Below, in pieces: positions 17,126-25,600 of a stretch of DNA of 64,000 nucleotides; within the stretch, counting starts at the first letter, position 1, and each line of letters starts with the position of its first letter. Location of the stretch: contig CALFUK010000060.1 of assembly GCA_937929945.1 (NCBI GenBank), positions 1 through 64,000 of the forward strand, written 5' to 3'. The DNA is from an uncultured Saprospiraceae bacterium. Lineage in GTDB: Bacteria; Bacteroidota; Bacteroidia; Chitinophagales; Saprospiraceae. Under the pieces are notes generated by a model that searched no databases, was not told the origin of the DNA, and was given only the letters and a program-made list of their open reading frames with translations. Both the position numbers and the translations under genes were made by a program.

Positions 17126-19183
17126 ATGAAATTGATACTGAAAGCAGTACTCTGCTTACTATTGACGAAGACTTGCCTACTGGCAACTACCATATCTCCT
17201 TATACTAATCTCGGTGAACTTAGTACTGCCTCAGATGCCATCTACTTAGTGAAAGCTATGGACATTGAGACCAGTGAATATGGTAACTCTACTTCCTTTT
17301 ATCAACTATTTTCGGTTTTGGAGACGATCAAGGGAGAAAATACGCCAGAAGTCTCCGTAAAATACCTCTCAGCTGTAGAAGGAGATATGGTGAAAAGTAT
17401 TCAAGGCGACGTTTCATACGAACCTGGCCATACCTACCTCATCTTTTTGACAAAAAATGGTGAGGGAGATTACATCAATGTGTGTGTCTCTTATTATGTA
17501 TTCGAAGAAGTCATAAAAAACAATGAATCATATCTTGTGCCAGGCGGTACCCACGAAGAAGTGAATATTTACCAAAATGGCAGAACAATAGAACCGCTCT
17601 ACACCTACTCAACTCAAGCACTGGTCAAAGAACTACAGCAAGTCGTTCACCAAAAAACCAAGTGGGACTACACGAAGGCTAAAGCCAAGACAGACCTACA
17701 CGAAGAGCTAGATCACAAACAAAATAAAGCAATAGCGAATCACTGCAATTTATTCCCCGTCAATCCTCCACCAAGATGGAGAAACTTTGAAACACAACAA
17801 CTACCAATCTATTACCAAGGGAATAGCTCAGGATGCTCTAACATAAATACGGAGATGACGAACTCCATCAATCATATAAGAAATAAGTACAAGGGAGTAA
17901 ACCTCAGGTTGCAAGGCACATTCACCAACTACAATCCCTCCTGTGCCAATAATAATGCAGCAGATGGTAACTTCATCTCTTATGTCAATAGTAACCTCAA
18001 TGGAGAGAGATCAGTCATGGTCGTCTTTGATGATCCGTGTAATCAGCTGGGATCCATCAACTCTAACTGTGGTGGCACGCTAGCCGTAGGAGGTCTATAC
18101 TACGCTACGAATCAAACCCATGCATATAATGGAGACATCTACAGTAAAGCCATGTATGGCTATGTCATCGTTAACGACGGTGCAGGCCAGTGTAACTGTG
18201 GCACCTTTTCAGGAAATAACACAGAGACTAACTATGTGCTGCTAATGACTCACGAGCTGACACATACTTTAGGCTTTAATCATATGACGACTAATATTAC
18301 GAACGCTAACATGTCAGCCTATAGCTGCTGCGCTAATTCTTCTGTGAGTAATTTTGACCTGCAGTGTGTGAATTATGTCTACGAACCAGCTAATGTACCA
18401 GGCTGTACTGATACAGCAGCAGAAAACTATAACTCGCAAGCGACCACTAACAATGGATCCTGCACTTACTGTAGTAATGGAGTCAAAGATGGAGATGAGC
18501 AAGGTATAGATTGTGGTGGCTCAGGTCCAAACTGCCCCAGCTGTATGGCTGATTTGACTATCGCTCATGAGGGCACGTTGAGTATTTCTGGCAGCACCAT
18601 TATTATAAATAATGCGACAGTGGCCAATAATGGGTCAGGTACAGCTCCGACATCATTTCTAAGATTCTATCTATCTAATAATACAGTGATCACCACCTCT
18701 GATGTCCTAATCGCTACGAGGCAGATAGCACCCATAGCAGGCGGGAGCCAGCGATCCATTTCGCTGTCAGTCAATGCGGCTAGTGTCAACTTAGGTCCTG
18801 GCCAATACTTTGTCGGAATGATAGCGGACGCTACTTCGATCGTAGCGGAGACAAGTGAGGTCAATAATACAGCCTATGAAGTCAGTCCTAAATACGTGAT
18901 TAGCTCTTGCAATGACGGCATCAGAAATGCAGGCGAGACTGGGGTGGACTGTGGAGGAGACTATTGTCCCGCATGTGATTGTCAAGGGAATGTGACTTAT
19001 AGCAATAACATAAACTTCAATGTAACAAGACACGCTCGGACCTATGTCAGAACAAGCTCGACTGTTAAAGTGGGCAATAATGCCACTGTCAGCCTAAATG
19101 CGCAGAGTTATGTTCTGTTAAATCCAGGTTTCGAAGTAATAAAAGGGGCATCCGTGCTCATGAATACCGAGAATTGTGATTAA
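17126..19183 (+). CDS. secreted metzincin-like metalloprotease with CARDB and coathanger-stack domains
   Basis: A 685-residue exported protein with signal peptide MKLILKAVLCLLLTKTCLLA. The zinc site is HELTHTLGFNH (residues about 377-387), a complete HExxHxxGxxH metzincin motif. Following it are a short Cys-rich segment (GCTDTAAENYNSQA), the repeat NGVKDGDEQGIDCGG...CPSC, a CARDB-like adhesion domain (about 475-590; ADLTIAHEG ... VNNTAYEVS), a second DGIRNAGETGVDCGGDYCPAC unit and a C-terminal 3-coathanger-stack-type tail (YVLLNPGFEVIKGASVLM), typical of secreted Bacteroidota proteins. It probably digests proteins or matures surface proteins outside the cell. An N-terminal domain (20-200) has no clear match. 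The next gene starts 11 bp downstream and encodes a protease with the same kind of tail, so the two form an operon. Confidence 0.88.
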   Translation: MKLILKAVLCLLLTKTCLLATTISPYTNLGELSTASDAIYLVKAMDIETSEYGNSTSFYQLFSVLETIKGENTPEVSVKYLSAVEGDMVKSIQGDVSYEPGHTYLIFLTKNGEGDYINVCVSYYVFEEVIKNNESYLVPGGTHEEVNIYQNGRTIEPLYTYSTQALVKELQQVVHQKTKWDYTKAKAKTDLHEELDHKQNKAIANHCNLFPVNPPPRWRNFETQQLPIYYQGNSSGCSNINTEMTNSINHIRNKYKGVNLRLQGTFTNYNPSCANNNAADGNFISYVNSNLNGERSVMVVFDDPCNQLGSINSNCGGTLAVGGLYYATNQTHAYNGDIYSKAMYGYVIVNDGAGQCNCGTFSGNNTETNYVLLMTHELTHTLGFNHMTTNITNANMSAYSCCANSSVSNFDLQCVNYVYEPANVPGCTDTAAENYNSQATTNNGSCTYCSNGVKDGDEQGIDCGGSGPNCPSCMADLTIAHEGTLSISGSTIIINNATVANNGSGTAPTSFLRFYLSNNTVITTSDVLIATRQIAPIAGGSQRSISLSVNAASVNLGPGQYFVGMIADATSIVAETSEVNNTAYEVSPKYVISSCNDGIRNAGETGVDCGGDYCPACDCQGNVTYSNNINFNVTRHARTYVRTSSTVKVGNNATVSLNAQSYVLLNPGFEVIKGASVLMNTENCD

Positions 19184-19194
19184 ATTCGCGGCGG

Positions 19195-21312
19195 ATGAAA
19201 ACCGCCTGTTATTATATATCCGTATTGCTGTTATGCATCAGCCTAAGCTCATACGCGCAGCAATCTGCTAAGCTATCCTTCTCTGGGACCTCCAAAGCGC
19301 TTAAAAGCTTAAAGACAGACCACGGTGCTATCAATGAATATCAGGTGGTAAGTATCAGCCCTAAGGTACTATCGCAAATCACCTCATCCACCAACAGAGA
19401 TTTCTACCTCGACATCAAGCTTCCTTATATCAATCGCACGACTCAGCTGATCGAAACCAATCTGACGCTTAATCAAGAGTCTGACTCAGTCAATAAGTCT
19501 CTGGTAAAGACTAAAGTGCTCGCATCTGATGATCTCAGCTCGATCAGATTGACCTTAGCAGATCATTTTATTTATGGATTCTTTACAGAGAATGGGAAGA
19601 GATACTATATAGAGCCACTGCGCTACCAGCAGACGGGAGCACCAGCAGATGACTACATTATATACCCTGAAGATGCTGTAAAGGACAAAGGCCATACATG
19701 TGCTGGAAATGCTGTCAAAAGCACACCAGAGCCTCCATCCAGCTCGGCAACTGACAAAAAAGCTAATCTCTGTAAAATCGTAAAATTAGCGATAGCCAGC
19801 ACGAAAGACATGGTGGATCGCTACGGCTCTGTCGCAGAAGTCAAAAATCGCAACATCGGTGTGATGAACATGGTAGCCGCAGATTATACTGGTTTTTTGG
19901 ATATGATAGAATACGAAATCACAAAACATTACGTATCCACTTCCACCAGTGCCGACCCAATCAATAGTACCTCAGACTTTGTTACAGCAATGTCACAATT
20001 TAAATCGTGGGCTGCTAATGGACCTTGGAACAGCAATTTTAAAATGGCCCAACTATGGACAGCACGTACCATGGCTTGGGGCAGTAACACCTACACCATA
20101 GGTTATGCTGATACTCCAGGCTGGTTTCAGGTATTAGAAGATGCAAGTTTTGCGACTGCTTCTTTATTGAGGACAGTAACCTCGCACGAAATAGGGCATA
20201 ACTGGTGGGCTTATCATGATAATTCGAATACCAATATCATGGCTGGCTTCATCAAGACTACGAGTACTTGGAATGCCGCAGCTATCAATAGCATCAATGC
20301 GCGCATGAACTTCACCAATCCTGGTCTCCCTTCATGTGACCCAAGCAACCCCAAACCAGTGGCAAGATTTAACGCCAGCAACATCAAATCCTGTGGATCA
20401 TCAATCATCTACCTGAACGATGAATCACTCTATGGAGGATCCAGAAGCTGGTCAGTGAATCGAGGTAGCCTCAGCTCCACTACGGGCGCCACATCTAGAC
20501 TGACACTCCCAGCTTCGGGCAATGTCACCGTCACTCTGATAAAGTCAAATAGTGGAGGCACTCATAGCGTATCCAAAGTGATACAAGTGATCAGCAATGC
20601 ACATGGCTATTGTAAGCCTTCTTCTAATTATGGGACGGGGGGCTTTAGCTTCTTAGAGCTGAGTCCTACCAGTAATGGCTCGACAGTGTTCTCACAGCGC
20701 AGCCAATTGGCTTCTGAGATAGGCAGCTATACTGACTACAGCTGTCACGAGACGATCAGGCTGTCACGAAGTACAGCTTATGATGTGACATATACTGCCT
20801 CAAGTAAGAGCCAGAGTGGTCAAAGGCTTTGGGTATACATAGACTATAATGATGATGGCATTTTTAACACCTCTAACGAACTCGTCACCAGCTCTACTTA
20901 TTACTGGCTGAGCGGCCCGATCAGTCATGGCACACAGGCAGGCAGCAGTATAGAATCAGGTCTGCGCTTTACCACCCCGAATTATGTGGTAGACAATCGG
21001 ACAATAAGACTGCGCGTCAAGTCTGATAACGTGAACAGCAATAACCCCTGCTACGCTTCATCAAAGGGCCAAATCAAAGATTATTTCGTCCACTTTGGGG
21101 ATAACCTGTGTAACTCCACAGTCGTGAATGTCAGCTCAGTGACCGCCAATAATAAATCCTATGGTGGTGACACAGAAAACCTTAACTCCACAGCAATCAT
21201 CAACAAGACCAATATCAGCTTTGCCGCAGAAAAGAGCATCAACCTTAGCTATCCATTTGAAGTAAAAATTAATAAAACCTTTACTGCTACCACAGCTAAA
21301 TGTCCAGACTAA
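19195..21312 (+). CDS. secreted reprolysin-like metalloprotease with GEVED and coathanger-stack domains
   Basis: A 705-residue exported protein (signal peptide MKTACYYISVLLLCISLSSYAQ). The metal site is SHEIGHNWWAYHD (about 330-342), matching the adamalysin/reprolysin HEIGHN.GA.HD pattern except that the structural Gly is Trp. Residues about 385-460 resemble a PKD-like domain, about 475-640 a GEVED domain (LWVYIDYNDDGIFNTSNE ... IKDYFVHF), and the C-terminus a coathanger-stack tail. The propeptide-like region is 25-195. Probable extracellular protease partner of the preceding gene, 11 bp away. The Gly-to-Trp change may alter the active-site turn, but all three zinc His and the Glu are present. 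Confidence 0.88.
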   Translation: MKTACYYISVLLLCISLSSYAQQSAKLSFSGTSKALKSLKTDHGAINEYQVVSISPKVLSQITSSTNRDFYLDIKLPYINRTTQLIETNLTLNQESDSVNKSLVKTKVLASDDLSSIRLTLADHFIYGFFTENGKRYYIEPLRYQQTGAPADDYIIYPEDAVKDKGHTCAGNAVKSTPEPPSSSATDKKANLCKIVKLAIASTKDMVDRYGSVAEVKNRNIGVMNMVAADYTGFLDMIEYEITKHYVSTSTSADPINSTSDFVTAMSQFKSWAANGPWNSNFKMAQLWTARTMAWGSNTYTIGYADTPGWFQVLEDASFATASLLRTVTSHEIGHNWWAYHDNSNTNIMAGFIKTTSTWNAAAINSINARMNFTNPGLPSCDPSNPKPVARFNASNIKSCGSSIIYLNDESLYGGSRSWSVNRGSLSSTTGATSRLTLPASGNVTVTLIKSNSGGTHSVSKVIQVISNAHGYCKPSSNYGTGGFSFLELSPTSNGSTVFSQRSQLASEIGSYTDYSCHETIRLSRSTAYDVTYTASSKSQSGQRLWVYIDYNDDGIFNTSNELVTSSTYYWLSGPISHGTQAGSSIESGLRFTTPNYVVDNRTIRLRVKSDNVNSNNPCYASSKGQIKDYFVHFGDNLCNSTVVNVSSVTANNKSYGGDTENLNSTAIINKTNISFAAEKSINLSYPFEVKINKTFTATTAKCPD

Positions 21313-21536
21313 GCTGAACAGATAAGTCTGTACGCCTCGATATGGACATCAGTCAAGATGCCTAACTGTTTTGATCAAATCTCAACTATATGTATTGGTA
21401 TCTAAATAGAAATTTCGCAGTTGTATTCTTGCGTGGACACAATGTATAATCTACAGCCAGAAAAGCGAGCTGTCATAGTGATGTCTGAAAGTCTCTTATA
21501 ATTTGAAGTTCAATCTCAATGCTTATCCAAAAAAAT

Positions 21537-22366
21537 AAGAGGTTTCTCAACATCTTGAGAAACCTCTTATTAATTAACACCTTTAAACTGCATGTCAAAG
21601 ATAAGGGCTCACCAAGCTGTATCATAGCCATGCCCATCTACAAGCTCGCAGCACTCCCCCCTACAGTATATACACACATGATAATTAATAGTCATGTGTA
21701 ACAGCAATCTATGATTACTTTGGTCTCGAGCTATGTATGTAGTAGATCACAATATTGTGAAAGTGGAGAGGCTGCAATAAAGTTGTGAAGATGGAGAAGC
21801 TGCAATAAAAAAAGGCTTTCCAACATCTTGAAAAGCCTTTTATTAATTAACACCTTTAAACTGCATATCAAAGATAAGGGCTCATCAAGCTATACCATAG
21901 CCATACCTATCTACAAGCTCGCAGCACTCGCCATACAGAATATCAACACATGATAATTAATAGTCATGTGTATCAGATAGCAATTACTATTTTATTCTCG
22001 AGCTTTGAAGAAGATCACAATATTGTCAAAGTGGAGAAGCTGCAATAAAGTTGTGAAGATGGAGAAGGTGAAATAAAAAAAGGCTTTCCAACATCTTGAA
22101 AAGCCTTTTATTAATTAACACCTTTAAACTGCGTAGCAAAGATAAGGGCTCATCAAGCTATATCATAGCCTTGCCCATCTACAAGCTCTCAGCACTCAAC
22201 CTACAGAATATCCACACATGATAATTAATAGTCATGTGTATCAGAAAGCTACTACTATTTTAGTCTCGAATTTTGAAGAAGATCATAAAATTGTGAAAGT
22301 GGAGAAGTCGCGGGGATGAGTAAGCTGCAAAGAAAAAAGGCTTTCCAACATCTTGAAAAGCCTTTT
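21537..22366 (-). repeat. tandem array of four terminator-like repeats
   Basis: Four units of about 257-273 bp, with hairpins at 21537-21568, 21810-21841, 22078-22109 and 22335-22366. Unit 1 stem AAGAGGTTTCTCAA pairs perfectly across loop CATC; units 2-4 read AAAAGGCTTTCCAA / TTGAAAAGCCTTTT, so a T-A pair has become C-G. On the minus strand units 2-4 run into 6-7 T. Each unit also holds TATCTTTG (minus strand) about 30 bp before the hairpin, and units 1-3 a second hairpin ACACATGA/TCATGTGT near 21674, 21955 and 22215. The array lies beyond the stop of the giant minus-strand gene and after the protease operon, so it may end transcription from both sides. The bases 21313-21536 and 22367-22675 hold nothing else I can support. 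Confidence 0.8.
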
Positions 22367-22675
22367 ATTAATTAACACCTTTAAACTGCATTCCAAAGAT
22401 AGGGCTGGTGATCATATATACAAAGTGTATGGCACTACAAGCACACCTCAGGACCCCTACAGAATGACCACACATATAAGATATATCTAACCTATTAACC
22501 ATTTTAACAGGATTAATTAAATAGATAGGTCATATTCATAGTGAAAAAAACCTAAACCCTCAATTTTTCTAACATTACATCCGATATATCAAACTTTACT
22601 ACCGAAAATAGCTTCTCGGGCAGCATCATGGATGGCATAACCAATCATAAAGCCCAACGTGAGAGAGCTATTCAT

Positions 22676-25600
22676 TTACGGAATAAACAGCATTTTCTTA
22701 GTGGATGAATAGTTTTCGCCAGTCAGCTGGTAATAATATATGCCATTCGACTGAAATAAGTCTCTCACTATCGTAATCTCATGATAGCCTTTCTGATAGC
22801 CTGACTGCTGCGAATAAACCACGCGACCTGATACATCCATGACAGAGAAAGCCAAAACCATGTCAGTCGGCACGCTAAATCCGATAGCCGTAGACTTCGA
22901 GAATGGATTAGGCTGGTTTTGAAATAACTCAAACTTGGCATCTTCTGCCACAAAACTTAAGGTCAAGCCTGACTTTTTAATGGGATAATCCACATAGGCC
23001 TCAGCCAAGATCCCACTCGGAGAAATCTTGATGCTTTCAGATAGACGGCCAGACTTATCAGCTCTCAGTACCAACTGAAAGAGAGGACCTTCTATCGTCT
23101 GCTCAGATGCTTCATGCCAGCTGACATAGAGTCGACCGCCTGACACATGATAGTGATCCGCAGTAACATCGATGCTAGCTGACCGAAGCTCTACCACCGA
23201 CATATCCTGGATGTCAAGGGCAAACTGAAGACCATATAGACTTGACTGATCCTCTAATTCTATATCGACAATGTACTCTTGCCCTGATGTGACAGATACA
23301 TCCTGAATGGTCAGCTGTGTCAGATCAGATGATGACCTAGACTTAGACTTTTGTAGCTGACTTCCCGATGCATTTCCACTCACGTCACCTACTTTGATTC
23401 CAATAAAGTCTTGAGCTGATAAATTAGCATTCAAGGCGTCGATCACAATCTGCTCTACGAATGGCCAAGGACTGTTCACATCAGCAAACTGATTCTCCGC
23501 ATTAATAAATCTCCAACTACTATTGGCGGGTAGTTCTGTGATGAGGCCTAAAATTAGCCTTCTCAGCAGTACGACATCACTGGCCGTGAGTTTTTGATCA
23601 TTATTGATATCACCAGCAATGACTTTGTATGGATCATCAAAACTCTGCAGCCCTAATATGTGCTGCTGTATTAAGACTAGATCCAATGTACTAACTCCAT
23701 TGAGGTAGTCACCATCTTTTTCTGCCTTGATGATGTAATTCATCGATAGAGGATTGTCATCAAAGGCATAGAGTCCCGAATCAGAATTATATACTTTAGG
23801 GTAACCTGGCAAGGCACTGTTAATGATGATATCTGCAGATTCGATCATTGATCCTGTGGGTGTCCTCAGGCTACCAGTGATGAGTGCTGCCACTTCGGGC
23901 TCTTCACCCGCACCTGGCTGATCACTAGCGTCATCAGGATCATTCGCAGGTGGATTATTGATGACGTTACAGTCATCATCCGTGTCATCTATTCTGAAAT
24001 AGACAGAGCAAAAATCTCGATTGCCTGATCTGTCCCATACATACATGGTGAGATCTAAAGTTCTTGTGGCAGCACCATCCAGATCCGCACAGGAATAAGT
24101 CACAGCAGAGCTCCCCCGCTCTACGATGAAGTCTGGATCATCATCAGGATGGATGTCCGAAAGGGTGAATCTTAGATCCTCTGCCTCGTCACAATTGTCA
24201 TAAGAGCCGATATTAAAATCAGAAGCCCAGATGGTAGCCTTACCATCCGTCTCCATGACGGCTGTGGACACGCCTGACAGGCAGTATGGTGTCGGCTCTC
24301 TGGAGTCTCTGGCAATGTATGTATCCTCAGCAGTGGCCACATTCTGACAGCCGTCACTGACAAGATATTTTACGGTGTATTCGCCTGAGCCGACATGATC
24401 CACTTCCCAGGATATGTCTGATCCACTGGCTGTGTGCTGTGACACGATTTCGCCCTCATAATTCAGAATCTGGATATCCCACTTCAGCAGTGACACACAG
24501 CCAGAATCCTCCGCATGCTTATTAATCGTTATACTGCCCTGACATGACTCGCCACTAAGATCAGCATCTATGGTGACACCTGGATCTATGACAGGCACCG
24601 TCTCATCCACGACCTTGATCACCTGCTCCCAGCTGTAGTACCCATCCCAGACGATGGCCGCAGAGTCTTGACCCGCGTGACCCTTCACTCTGGCATATCT
24701 ATAGTAGGTGCCATACTCTTGCTGCGCTATGCATCCCGTCGTATCACAATTATCTTGCACCGCTTCGAAGAGCTCATTCTTATGATTACTGCCTGCATGG
24801 TAGGTATTCGGATCATAGTGACACCAGTCGATCACCGTCCACCGCTTAATGATCTTGGAGCATGAGCTGCCATTACCAGCGTGGATGGTATCGATGTCAA
24901 CATTATGCCCGATCAGGCCACAGTCTACAGCTGCCCACTCTGGAGCGCACAGCTCTATCTCATCAGTACAGTTTACAGCTTCACCGAGATCTACTTGTGC
25001 CGCTTTTTCTTGGCAGTAGCCATATTCATCTTTGGAGCGATGTATGCCTCTGACCCAGTCACCTGTGTAGTGCTTCGGCCATTTGATCGTGGTGGGATCA
25101 AATTTTTGACCATCTAAATATATCTCTTGATCACACATGTGATGCTCTTCGGCATCTACGGTGCCATTATGATTTTGGTCAAAATACCAAGACCGGATGA
25201 TCCTGCCAGTGCCACAGGATGGATCACCGTATTCAACATCTTTGTAGATCATGTTATGCTCATCACAGCCATTCTCAATCTCGGGCATGCCCATCTTAGA
25301 CATGTCGTGCAGATCGTCCAGGCAGTCCGTGTGTCTGGCAGGTGCGCAGATCTTCAGCTGAGGCAGTTGTTTCTTCGTGGTGACGAGTATCATACAGTCA
25401 TTATAATTACCCACATAGTCATCTGGAGCAATCGGCCCATCACCTGGGTCTTGATCAAAGACTCTGAGGACTACAGTCACAGAATCATCAGCGCAGCAAA
25501 ACTTGACATAGTCATCAAAATAAACCAAGGCGGAAGAATCTATGATGATACCATTTTTATCTCTCTCATAGATGGTGGCGTCTGCATCTTCACAGGCTAT

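Noticed and set aside
21519-21701. 60-codon plus-strand frame at the start of the terminator array
   Set aside because: It overlaps the first hairpin unit and is not kept in the other units, so it is probably incidental.
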